In this document: in pieces, positions 1 to 9,667 of the stretch
How positions within the stretch are numbered: the stretch's first letter is position 1
Layout of the letters: the number at the start of each line of letters is the position of its first letter
Assembly: GCA_017591395.1 (NCBI GenBank)
Contig: WEDG01000383.1
Coordinates: 183,624 to 247,623, forward strand
Source of the DNA: Schistocephalus solidus
Taxonomy: Eukaryota; Platyhelminthes; Cestoda; Diphyllobothriidea; Diphyllobothriidae
DNA length: 64,000 nucleotides
Direction of reading: 5' to 3'
Notes under the pieces: generated by a model
Databases searched by the model: none
Told to the model about the DNA's origin: nothing
What the model saw: the letters and a program-made list of their open reading frames with translations, nothing else
Made by a program: the position numbers and the translations under genes

Positions 1-411
1 TATTTTGTTCCGAAGGATTAACTTCATCTTAGCAAGGTAATTTTTGCAACTAATAAAATACCTTTGTTCCTCTCTGTTTTTGAAATGATATTCACATAGG
101 TTGTACTTTAAGTTATGATGCTATGATCTGGATGTGGTTGCGTGCACCACCATCTGACGGTCATACGCTGAAACGATCCTGCCTTCAGTAATTCACGAGT
201 TCAACCGCCTGAACTTCACGTGACAGCTTGAAACTAACGGTTCATCTCTGGTGTATTTACCCAATTATTTGGAGCACGCCGCCAGGTAACCAGGTAGCTA
301 CAGCGATCTCCACCTTTCCCTTTGGACAAAAGAATGTTCCCCTGCCACAAATATTGTATTTTTGTAATAAGTAAAACAGCATTTTCATTGTATTTCTTTC
401 TCCCGTCTCAG

Positions 412-598
412 TTCCGTGGAGAGCGATTGCTTAAGGGCGCAGGAAAACAAGACGGATACCCTACAGACCATATGTCGTTGCATGAAGAGGAAATGTAAAA
501 TCAACTGCCCTCGCGGCAGAAATGCAAGCTTCCGTTGGAACAATACAAGAGGTTATGCACTTGGGAAGCTGAGTTTTGAACTCATCGTCATGAGCTGA
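412..598 (+). pseudogene. Gene A terminal exon, frameshifted copy of the cysteine-rich secreted family
   Basis: The exon follows a good 3' splice site (pyrimidine-rich, ending CTCAG at 411) and starts in the same phase as the intact copies: the first T completes a codon begun in the previous exon, then reads SVESDC. It matches gene B almost base for base through cysteines 3 to 7 of the scaffold. One A is missing in the run just after the CPRGR stretch, compared with gene B. The frame then runs on to a different tail ending at 598, so cysteines 8 and 9 are lost. The signal exon is outside the window. This is either a recently dead copy, an assembly error, or a protein with a changed C-terminus; I favour a dead copy. 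Confidence 0.7.
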
Positions 599-667
599 AT
601 TCTACCATCTATTCCCTTTCCCTGGGTTCCGGGAAACCTTTCCCTTGTTTTTACACTTTCCTTATAC

Positions 668-673
668 AATAAA
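668..673 (+). promoter_or_regulatory. Polyadenylation signal of gene A
   Basis: AATAAA lies about 70 bases after the stop codon, at the same place as in gene B (8353). The spacing suits a short 3' UTR. Confidence 0.6.
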
Positions 674-1617
674 ATCAATTTCCTGCTGATCGCTGGATCA
701 CTACACAAGAATTCCAAATTTCACTAAATTTCCGGGAGGGGCAACTAGTTTAACAATTTTTGGCATCACACCTAATTTGAAAAGGGATAAAATATGCCAA
801 AAGTGAGTCCACACATTGGTTACGTTTGCCAGTTTGCTAGCAGAAACAGACTGTATTCACTCGGAAGTAATCTTTGTGCATGTTCGTAAATTCTTATATA
901 AAAATGAATGTTTCCCTGAATAACAGAACTTTGGTCACCATGTTCAAAGTGTTGAAATCAATCCAAATTTATGCAAAATGAGTCGGGGATTGCTAATCGC
1001 GTCCGAAATCTGAATTCTATGCGAGTGAGTGCTGACTCAAGCAAATTTATGTGCAACAATTTCAATCTCGGACGATAGCGGGTACCAGGGAGGAGCTTAA
1101 AGCATGCTTGCTTCAGGAGAGAGTAGTTTTTAGGCAAGTGAAGGGTAAGATGAACGTACAGAATATCACTTTGAATATAATTTTTTTCAGGTTGAATCAA
1201 TCAAGAATTACAACTAAATCATGAGTGTTATATCCTTAATGTGATCTCTGCTGGTATCTCTGTACTGTGGAAATAGAATGAGCACATCAGTCAGATAAAC
1301 AGCGTAATTAATCCTGGATTTTTTTCCAAACATAAATTGATTTGCATGACCATTGAATCAAAATACGTTTCAATATAAAACCACAGGGTGAAAACTCATA
1401 TTCCTTAAATGGAAAGATGCACGTAGTAGAATTATGTTTGATTATTTCTACATCTCAAAAATAGTGACAGGTTTCGTGGATAAAAAATAAATTGCTATGT
1501 TCCCAACGTCCGCTGATATATATATATATATATTGCTAATTGAAGCAAAAATGCGCGTCCCCGGGCATAAATCAGAAGAAGAGGCGATCACGGGAACAAT
1601 AGGTTTAATATCCTGAC

Positions 1618-1648
1618 GTTTCAAAATCAAACAAGATTCCATCGTCGG
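1618..1648 (-). ncRNA. Hammerhead-like ribozyme core, Penelope/SINE type
   Basis: Read on the minus strand, this holds CCGACGA (one base from the CUGANGA core), a possible helix II of six pairs (GGAATC against GATTTT, with G-U and A-U pairs) and then GAAAC followed by GTCAGG. This order is the conserved half of the small type I hammerheads found at the ends of Penelope-like elements and their SINE relatives. Helix I and the cleavage site are not evident and the core has one substitution, so it is probably an inactive relic. Confidence 0.45.
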
Positions 1649-2086
1649 AGGTAGGTTCAGTACGGCGCCTCACAGTATTTATGGGTTCTGAACATGCTGG
1701 CTCTACAGCTATTCGTGCAGGATGCACTGCAGGGGGGTTGGGGAGTTAGTTGCTGTCCTGCTGATCATTGATTTTTATTCTCCCTCGCCTCGCCTGGGGG
1801 CTGTGTCGGGGTGGCAAGTGTCATTGACCTCGTCTGCATTGCCCGCGTTTGGTGTACCGGACCCGCATGTCTGTTTCTCGTCCCTCGTTTGAATCTGTCC
1901 GTGCACGGCTCATCGGTGGTTGCTGAGTCATTGCCGGTGTCTCCGTTCCTATCGGGTTGGAGATGCTCATCATCGGTTTTCGTGCGCAAACTAAGTTCAC
2001 CTGCGTCCACGTTCATGCCTGGCCGGAGGTCTTGCTGGTTTGCGTTTTCCGCGGTTATCCCCTCGAATGTGTTGGTGCGTGGCCTA

Positions 2087-2120
<34 letters not shown>

Positions 2121-2163
2121 AAGAAAATAGGGCTCGTCGGAAAATAGAGTTGTACTCGTGAAT

Positions 2164-2194
2164 TTTCAAGTTGGTCACACCAACCCGTCGTCAG
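2164..2194 (-). ncRNA. Hammerhead-like core in the left arm
   Basis: This is the reverse complement of the core at 2762-2792. Reading the minus strand it has CTGACGA, a seven-pair helix II with a five-base loop, then GAAA. A partner strand for helix I was not found nearby, so activity is doubtful. Confidence 0.4.
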
Positions 2195-2761
2195 ACGAAA
2201 TGAACAGAGGAGAAATGAAATGGTCAGATGACCAGTTTGTGCTACAGGACAGACAAGGACAGACAACCAACTGGGGTGTGAGGAATGGGTACATGATTGG
2301 ATTGGGGCCGGTTAGGGGGCGGGGGCTGTTAGGGTTCCCTGTGTCGGAGGCTAAGGGGATGGCGATTAAATGTGACTGCATACGGTAAACTTAATGGTCG
2401 ACGATGCGGGATGGGGACAGAGGTAATTGCATCGATTTTTTTGAGGTGTTTATCGTGTCAACTGTTGTTCGCTGTGTCAGGGGAGGGGTGGCGAGACAGT
2501 GAGATTCTACATGGTCCAGAAAAAGATTAGCGGCTGTGGTTAGGGTTGTGGGCGCAAATCAGTGAGCCGGGCACGCAGGCCTTCGTATTGAGAGTCCAGA
2601 TCGACATGGCGGTTGATGCTGGTCGTGTTAGAATGCCCCCCTAACCAGCCCCAATCCAATCATGTACCCATTCCTCACACCCCAGTTGGTTGTCTGTCCT
2701 TGTCTGTCCTGTAGCACAAACTGGTCATCTGACCATTTCATTTCTCCTCTGTTCATTTCGT

Positions 2762-2792
2762 CTGACGACGGGTTGGTGTGACCAACTTGAAA
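2762..2792 (+). ncRNA. Hammerhead-like core in the right arm
   Basis: CTGACGA fits the CUGANGA core exactly. It is followed by GGGTTGG and CCAACTT, which can pair over seven positions (two G-U) around the loop TGTGA, and then by GAAA. This is the arrangement of helix II in Penelope-type hammerheads. I could not see a convincing helix I partner or a NUH cleavage site upstream. A third copy at about 9665-9715 keeps helix II and GAAA but has lost CTGACGA. Confidence 0.45.
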
Positions 2793-2873
2793 ATTCACGA
2801 GTACAACTCTATTTTCCGACGAGCCCTATTTTCTTCACTTTATCATCTCGGAATGCACTCTACCTCAGCTATT

Positions 2874-2875
<2 letters not shown>

Positions 2876-2943
<68 letters not shown>
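2876..2943. repeat. (TA)n microsatellite
   Basis: An uninterrupted TA run of more than 30 dinucleotides. It marks the right end of the block that is missing from unit B. Confidence 0.95.
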
Positions 2944-2945
<2 letters not shown>

Positions 2946-3216
2946 AGGAAATAATTTCTGAAATTATTACGTGCAGGACATGGAGTCAGATGATTCGGAC
3001 ATGACTTTTTAGGGTCAGGCCCGAAATTTTAATGAACATTTGGGTCGAAGACAATCAACCACTGTGGAATAACCACGTAATGCCCATTCTACAAACAAGT
3101 AGTACTACAAGTAGTATGAATCTTATATGGCACAGGTATTATACCGTACTTCCGACATAGGTACTAGCTAAAAGCCCAGACGCGTGTTTCGCCGATGTTT
3201 CTGCTGCTGCGTGACG

Positions 3217-3376
3217 CAGCAACGAGGGGTTCGGCTCCTCAGTGGGTCCCCCAGCGTTCTCTATGCGGTTTCTGGTATATGGTATATGATATATGGTATC
3301 TGGTGTATATATATATACCAGAAACCGCATAGAGAACGCTGGGGGACCCTCTGAGGAGCCGAACCCCTCGTTGCTG
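3217..3376. repeat. Near-perfect hairpin with 63-bp arms
   Basis: Bases 3217-3279 and 3314-3376 are reverse complements with a single mismatch, separated by a 34-base TA-rich spacer. In unit B only the left arm is present (9528-9590), followed by a TA run and other sequence. The arms are GC-rich compared with the local background. No coding frame is apparent. Confidence 0.9.
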
Positions 3377-3379
3377 TGT

Positions 3380-4255
3380 CAAAAGACTGGCTGCATTAGG
3401 ACAATGGACACCGTTCCTGTAGGTTACCTTGAAAAAATAATCCTGAGTTTAAGTGATCCTCCATCTTAGGGATGCACCATGTAGGTGAGCATGCAAGACA
3501 AGTCAGACAGAATCACTCGCCATACCAGCATAGAATTTTATTAAGGAGACCCTTCGGATTTACAACGAACGGCCTTTCGATAAAACTGTTGCAGTTCACG
3601 TGCAGTGCAGCACACGCTTTAAGCGGACCTGATACCACAGTACAAATATATGTGAGTGTTATCCGCAATTGCGAGTAAGCATTTCACCAACAATGATTCA
3701 GTTGACGATCATATCTGTGTTAATACTTCAGCTGCAGTTCAGTGCGAAATAGGTTGGTGGCCGTAAAAATCCATGGTTTTTAGGTAGAAACAGCCAGTAT
3801 TTTTCTTCTTTTTTGAGAATTTTTTTTTCACAAATGCATAATTGCCTTAAACAATAATCACTTAATGTTATAATTCTTTTCCTAATCTGAAAAGCGTAAA
3901 GGAATTTACCTTAAGTTTAAACAGACCAAAAGGTGTTTTTGTAAGAAGAATGAATATTTACTGGCACTATCAAAACTCCTTGCCCGTTTGCCAAACCCAA
4001 TTATGCTGTAAAATGAAACTTGTTGCAGGAGACCTTTCCATAAAGGCATTTTTCCCCTTTCACACTAATATAGAGGCATTCTGTAGTGAAACCTCATCGT
4101 CCCTACGCACGGATCCACAGAGTTTTGACATTTAGGACGGTAACACAGACATGGATTTGTATTCGTTGATGAATGCTAACCGATTGCTAATGGAAATCAC
4201 TCGTTCTGCTATACAGTGAGGCTCAATCTCGACTCCAGGTAGCAGCCGCAAAGTG
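3380..4255. other. Unit spacer, no gene seen
   Basis: This spacer matches 10836-11699 in unit B almost throughout and parts of 15400-15760 in unit C. Short frames occur but are not kept intact between copies, so I see no coding potential. Confidence 0.6.
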
Positions 4256-4460
4256 GCCAGTATTACAACAGACAGACGAATATTGCCAGCCAAGACAAAA
4301 GAGACTGGAATGGCTATTTCAGGCTTATTAGCCATCCTCAGCCAGACATAACCAACCCTAGGTGCTGCATCACCCGAGGATCATACCCAGAAACCGTTGA
4401 TCAGAAATCCAGTGCTCTAACCATTGAGTCATGTGCTTGTTTTCTTGGCGGTTTAGATCT
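4256..4460 (-). mobile_element. tRNA-derived SINE
   Basis: On the minus strand the 5' end has an A-box-like stretch (TGGTTAGAGCACTGG) and, about 30 bases later, a B-box-like stretch (GGGTATGATCC), the internal pol III promoter of tRNA-derived SINEs. The body recurs in related forms at about 6105, 11700, 38355 and 57045, with constant blocks around the words for 'gagactggaatg' and 'ccaaccctaggtg'. Divergence between copies suggests an old family. Confidence 0.6.
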
Positions 4461-4479
4461 AGAATAGTGACTTGCGTAC

Positions 4480-4702
4480 GTTGATGAACGATTACCGATC
4501 ACTAACGGAACTCACTCGTTCCGCTCTGCCTTACAGCTCACTCTCGAGCTCCGCCAGCAGCCGCACTGCGGCTAGTAGTAGAATAGGCAGACGAATATTG
4601 CCGGCAAAGACAAGGGAGACTGGAGTGGCCATTTCTGGCTTGCAGAGAAGGAGACAAAATCACTGGAACAAGATCTTTATTAGCCTTACGTTTCGGATTC
4701 TC
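4480..4702 (-). mobile_element. Second SINE-like copy with hammerhead 3' half
   Basis: The block repeats part of the preceding SINE (the adjoining 'actggagtggcc' region). Next to it is a minus-strand GAATCC-GAAACGT stretch, which is the second half of the hammerhead helix II plus the conserved GAAAC. Unit B has the same element at 11945-12100 but lacks the hammerhead half, so unit B lost it or unit A gained it. Confidence 0.45.
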
Positions 4703-4739
4703 ACTCGCAATAGTTCTACATGTGTGAGCACAGATTTTT

Positions 4740-7279
4740 AAAATGCATGCTCATCCATTGTGCTCTCTGCTTTCACTGATCTACGACTAACGCAGGAAAG
4801 CATTAAAGAAGTAGCTGTTTCTTTACTGACAAAGTTTTATCTAAAATGGAAGTTTAAATCATAGAATATAAAAGGTGGAACTTTACGTCCAAATGAACTA
4901 CACTGATGCGCTGCTTTGCTACATAACAAAAACTCATGAAATCATGTGCAACTTTGGGTGGCAGAACCTATCACAGGCACTCACCACCTGTTGGCTGAAG
5001 CAACTCTCTTTTAAAGTTATCCAGGTTAGCCAAAACTAAAATGGGGATGCGATTAGCTTCAGAATAGGATAAATTTAATGTATTACGCATAATTTTAATA
5101 TAAAAAATTTCAAAATCCGATTAAAGTCTACACACATAAATATAAAACGACTGTATATGTCAATGTCATTGATATTTCATAGCATAGATTAAAATTATTC
5201 TTCTGTATAATGTCCCTCTCATCGATTTCGAAAATAATGCCTAAAACTCCTAAGGAAGGTCGATGCATAGCAGTAGTCTTTATATGTATAAATGGTGTGA
5301 CAATCGCCTTGAGCACTCACTCGCAAAACGCAAGAATTTCTTGCCTTTTATGAAGCCAGTGAACAACTTATAAAATTACGACGGAGTGGGCTTGATCCGC
5401 ATTATTTCCATCTATGCCAAATCTTCAGTTGCAGTTCAGTTCGTAATAGTTTGCAGTTACCAACAGCCGGCATTATTTTTTAAAATTGATTTTGAGGGCA
5501 TTTTATTCCAAATGCGTGGATGCCTTAACACAAGCATCAATTGCTGTTATATTTCCTTCCCCCATATGAAGGGCGTTAAGAACGATGTTATTTGTTATAA
5601 CGTACCAGGCGTGAATATATGTAGGCTCTTTCAAAACTCCTTCCAGAATTGCTATGCATACTTAGGCAGTAAAGAAAAACTGAATGGAAAAAACGGTTGC
5701 ATAAAGGCATGTTCCCAATTGCTAACTACTAAAACGGCATCCCGTTATTTTCAAAAGGAACCTAGCCTTCTCCACGCTCAAACTAGCATTACTTTTTTAC
5801 ACATAATAATTATTTATACACAGGAACAAAGCTTAAAGTGGAAGGGAAGTAAAGGATTGAGAATTAAGAAATAATGGATAATCTTACCTTGGTTTGCACA
5901 CCGATTGATGCGGTTGTAAGGGGGCTGTTCGCCAGGCAGATCTTAAGTGCACAGGACTACAGAGCAGAGTTTGGTGCTAGTTTAGGACCGTGTGTAGCAA
6001 CTTCTACCTTCAAAGATAAAGTGATTAAGGAGATAATGCTCACCAAATGGTTACAGGATTCATTCGTCCTGTACTGTCCTGTGCTTACTGTCGAGCCGCA
6101 CAGCAGTTAGTATTCTAGGCAGAATAACATTACCAACAGGGTAAAGGGAGACTAAAATAACAAGTTCTGGCTTATTATCCGTCATCAACTAGCCATACCC
6201 AACGCTACTTTTGGCACCACGCGCAGCTCGAACCTGGGACCATTTGATAAGAAGTCCCATGCCATATTTATTGAGCCTCGGTCTGGTTTGTATTGTCAGT
6301 TTCAGTCGGAAATATTAACCTTTCAGGTATCCAGTTTCTCATATTGCTGAATTGTAGATTTATAGGGACTGCCGACGCCTAATCAATAGCCATTTATGAG
6401 GCCTGTTCAGGTCGCACCAATCAGCCGTTCACGGCAATCAGTTTTCACCGAGCCGGTGGGTTGTGGTGTACGGGTTCGATTTTGCAACGGACATCAGTAC
6501 CAATTGCTTATATATCTCTTTCTGGCTTTGAAGGGAGATTTAATCGCTGTCCGCCACCTTTAAAAACGACCAACAAGGCATATTCCATGATCTTTGGGTC
6601 GATGGAGAAGATTTCAAATAATAAAGAAATTTATTAAATGTCAAATGACTTGAATTGTTATGCAAACAGTGCACCAAACAAAATATCTTCGATGGTTACT
6701 CATTAACCTCGTCCACTTTCACTAACGTCTTCATTGACCAGAAATCAATTTGCTGTCACATTATACCCTCCTCAAATGAATACTTATGGATATTGTGATT
6801 TTATAACTGCTTATGTCACTGTGAACAGACGCGCATAGCGATCAGATGTCACCTTGAAGAAAGCTAAGACAGTAACTTGTGGTCTATGTTGCCCTATTTT
6901 AGCGGAAACCTGTCTAGAACTGATGAATTCATTCACAAAAAAGGCCTTATGTCATCTTACCCCATATTACTCATAATTCTGCCCATATGCATTTCATTAC
7001 AGGGTATCCGCATAAAACCACATTTTGTTACGACCCCAATTAATATATAAAATACATCAATCAGGAGAATACCAACCCTGCTATTCTTATCTTTAATTTC
7101 AAGGATGTGAACTTGCTGACTCAATCATATCCTACGAAGTTCTTCCGATTAGAAATTCACCACTGGTGCCTACGCAGCTACTTTAGTTATTGCATTTCTG
7201 AGAAGGTGGACACACTGGTACAAGTGAACGGTAGTTGCAAACATTTCGAATAGCGATTTGTATTCCCACTTTCGCAGTG
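4740..7279. other. Unit A spacer and upstream region of gene B
   Basis: This is AT-rich non-coding spacer shared with 12120-13140 (unit B), 22870-23447 plus 27079-27200 (unit D) and 37920-38200 (unit E). A decayed SINE relative lies at about 6105-6320 on the minus strand, and a piece of another at 6390-6500. The frame at 5386-5874 is 162 codons long but is interrupted in unit B, so I do not treat it as a gene. Confidence 0.5.
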
Positions 7280-7287
7280 CATAAATA
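7280..7287 (+). promoter_or_regulatory. TATA-like box of gene B
   Basis: CATAAATA sits 43 bases before the ATG of gene B. The same box occurs at 13260 in gene C. With initiation about 30 bases downstream, the 5' UTR would be only 10 to 15 bases. Confidence 0.5.
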
Positions 7288-7322
7288 AGGGCTGTGTTTG
7301 GAGTCCAAGAGTTGAGTAGGCA

Positions 7323-8264
7323 ATGAGTAGGTCTATATTCCACGATTTGGGTTTATTATTATCTTCCAACAGACAGGATATATGCCTGCTGTATTGTGCT
7401 CTTGATTTTGGTCACTGTTTATTATGGCACTGCGTGTAGATCACAACCAGATTACTGCAGGTGAGTCCGTGTGGAAGAAATATGTTTATCAATGCCATTA
7501 TGTCTCCAAATGTTCAATGATTCACCGCTCTGATGGCACTGGTATTAGCCTAACCCCAGACAACTTCTTCGTAACGAGGGGTTATATATGCAAGTGCAAT
7601 CCACAGCAGTTCCGAGGCACTTTCTGGGATAGCTAACGTGTTTATATATTGATAGGAATATCAGCTTTGGGATCGTGCATACAATATTTTGTTCCAAAGG
7701 ATTAACTTCATCTTAGCAAGGTAATTTTTGCAACTAATAAAATACCTTTGGTCCTCTCTATTTTTGAAATGATATTCGCATAGGTTGTACTTTAAGGTAT
7801 GATGCTATGATCTGGATGTGGTTGCGTGCACCACCATCTGACGGTCATACGCTGAAACGATCCTGCCTTCAGTAATTCTCCAGTTCAACCGCCTGAACCT
7901 CAATTGACAGCTTGAAACTAACGGTTCACCTCTAGTGTATTTACCCAATTATTTGGAGCATCCGGCCAAGTAACCAGGTAGCTACAGCGATCTCCACCTT
8001 TCCCTTTGGACAAAAGAATTTTCCCCTGCCACAAATATTGTATTTTTGTAATAAGTAAAACAGCATTTTCATTGTGTTTCTTTCTCCCATCTCAGTTCCG
8101 TGGAGAGCGATTGCTTAAGGGCGCAGGAAAACAAGACGGATACCCTACAGACCATATGTCGTTGCATGAAGAGGAAATGTAAAATCAACTGCCCTCGCGG
8201 CAGAAAATGCAAGTTTCCGTTGGAACAATACAAGAAGTTATGCACTTGGGAAGCTGAGTTTTGA
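7323..8264 (+). CDS. Gene B: secreted nine-cysteine protein, 86 residues, three exons
   Basis: Exons are 7323-7326 (ATG plus one base), 7373-7460 and 8096-8264, joined by a 46-bp and a 635-bp intron with GT/AG ends. The protein starts MNRIYACCIVLLILVTVYY, a hydrophobic signal peptide likely cleaved just before Cys23. The mature part has cysteines at 23, 30, 37, 52, 54, 59, 63, 69 and 80, a spacing shared exactly with genes D and E, and ends TWEAEF. It has one N-glycosylation sequon (NKT). The start is inferred: the signal frame has no ATG of its own, and only the ATG-A micro-exon gives an open frame. The function is unknown. A secreted or surface host-interaction role is a guess from size, secretion and divergence. 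It is unlike Kunitz or venom-allergen domains. Confidence 0.72.
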
Positions 8265-8352
8265 ACTTATCGTCATGAGCTGAATTCTACCCTCTATTCC
8301 CTTTCCCTGGGTTCCGGGAAACCTTTCTCCTGTTTTTACACTTTCCTTATAC

Positions 8353-8358
8353 AATAAA
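8353..8358 (+). promoter_or_regulatory. Polyadenylation signal of gene B
   Basis: AATAAA about 90 bases after the stop codon at 8264, conserved in position with gene A. Confidence 0.6.
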
Positions 8359-9205
8359 ATCAATTTCCTGCTGATCGCTGGATCCCTACACAAAAATTCC
8401 AAATTTCACTAAATTTCTGGGAGGGGCAACTAGTTTAACAATTTTTGGCATCACACCTGATTTGAAAAGGGATAGAATATGCCAAAAGTTAGTCCACACA
8501 TTGGTTACGTATGCCAGTTTGCTAGCAGAAACAGACTGTATTCACTCGGAAGTAATCTTTGTGCATGTTCGTAAATTCTTATATAAAAATGAATGTTTCC
8601 CTGGATAACAGAACTTTGTTCACCATGTTCAAAGTGTTGAAATCAATCCAAATTTAGGCAAAATGAGTCGGGGATTGCTAATCGCGTCCGAAATCTGAAT
8701 TCTATGCGAGTGAGTGCTGACGCAAGCAAATTTATGTGCAACAATTTCAATCTCGGACGATCAAGTAGATAGCGGGTACCAGGGAGGAGCTTAAAGCATG
8801 CTTGCTTCAGGAGAGAGTAGTTTTTAGGCAAGTGAAGGGTAAGATGAACGTACAGAATATCACTTTGAATATAATTTTTCAGGTTGAATCAATCAAAAAT
8901 TACAACTAAATCATCAGAGTTATATCCTTAATGTGATCTCTGCTGGTATCTCTGTACTGTGGAAATAGAATGAGCACATCAGTCAGATAAACAGCGCAAT
9001 TAATCCAGGAATTTTTTCCAAACATAAATTGATTTGCATGACCATTGAATCAAAATACGTTTCAATATAAAACCACAGGGTGAAAACTCATATTCCTTAA
9101 ATGGAAAAGATGCACGTAGTAGAATTATGTTTGATTATTTCTACATCTCAAAAATAGTGACAGGTCTCGTGGATAAAAAATAAATTGCTATGTTCCCAAC
9201 GTCCG

Positions 9206-9209
<4 letters not shown>

Positions 9210-9254
<45 letters not shown>
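9210..9254. repeat. (TA)n microsatellite
   Basis: A TA run at the site where unit A carries its 1.3-kb insertion. Confidence 0.9.
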
Positions 9255-9256
<2 letters not shown>

Positions 9257-9614
9257 AGGAAATAATTTCTGAAATTATTAAGTGCAGGACATGGAGTCAG
9301 ATGATTCGGACATGACTTTGTAGGGTCAGGCCCGAAATTTCAATGAACATTTGGGTCGAAGACAATCAACCACTGTGGAATAACCACGTTATGCCCATTC
9401 TACAAACAAGTAATACTACAAGTAGTATGAATCGTATATGGCACATATATTATACCGTACTTCCGACATAGGTACTAGCTAAAAGCCCGGACACGTGTTT
9501 TGCCGATGTTTCTGCTGCTGCGTCACGCAGCAACGAGGGGTTCGGCTCCTCAGTGGGTCCCCCAGCGTTCTCTATGCGGTTTCTGGTATATGGTATATGG
9601 TATATGATATATAT

Positions 9615-9617
<3 letters not shown>

Positions 9618-9664
<47 letters not shown>
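9618..9664. repeat. (TA)n microsatellite
   Basis: A TA run joining the single hairpin arm (9528-9590) to the arm fragment of the inverted repeat (about 9665-9710). Confidence 0.9.

Positions 9665-9667
<3 letters not shown>

Larger units (their letters stand above)
2120..2836. repeat. Long inverted repeat, about 200-bp arms
   Basis: The left arm (2120-2320) is the near-perfect reverse complement of the right arm (2635-2836), with a GC-rich spacer of about 314 bases. TA microsatellite lies to the left (2092-2118) and near the right (2876-2943). Each arm contains a hammerhead-like core in opposite orientation. A fragment of one arm end also occurs at about 9665-9710 in unit B. This may be two Penelope-type terminal repeats inserted head to head, or a fold-back element. 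Confidence 0.8.
1536..2880. mobile_element. Insertion in unit A absent from unit B
   Basis: Unit B goes directly from the Gene-A-like downstream sequence through a TA run (9210-9254) into the sequence that in unit A starts at 2943. Unit A has about 1.3 kb more, lying between TA runs. The block is GC-richer than its surroundings. It contains the minus-strand hammerhead relic at 1618, a minus-strand frame at 2178-1765 rich in charged and Thr residues that I do not recognise, and the long inverted repeat at 2120-2836. It is probably composite retroelement material; no reverse transcriptase is visible in it. Confidence 0.55.
1..7684 (+). repeat. Tandem unit A of the cysteine-rich gene array
   Basis: The sequence from base 1 recurs nearly unchanged from 7685 and again from 13666, so the first 17 kb is a set of large tandem direct repeats. 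Unit A holds the terminal exon of gene A, its 3' region, a spacer, and the promoter, micro-exon and signal exon of gene B at its right end. It differs from unit B by a 1.3-kb insertion at 1536-2880 and by having both arms of the 3217-3376 hairpin. The left edge of the window lies inside the long intron of gene A, so this gene's own promoter and signal exon are outside. Confidence 0.85.

Noticed and set aside
1765..2178. 137-codon minus-strand frame with charged, Thr-rich sequence
   Set aside because: It lies in an insertion absent from unit B, overlaps a plus-strand frame of similar length and ends in a TA repeat. It may be retroelement debris; no domain is recognised.
2690..3004. Frames with long Ile-Tyr repeats (also 9495-9741, 12786-12998)
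   Set aside because: They are translations of TA microsatellites.
5386..5874. 162-codon open frame in the unit A spacer
   Set aside because: The sister sequence in unit B (12786-12998) is broken by a TA run and an inversion, there is no recognisable domain, and the base composition is that of spacer.
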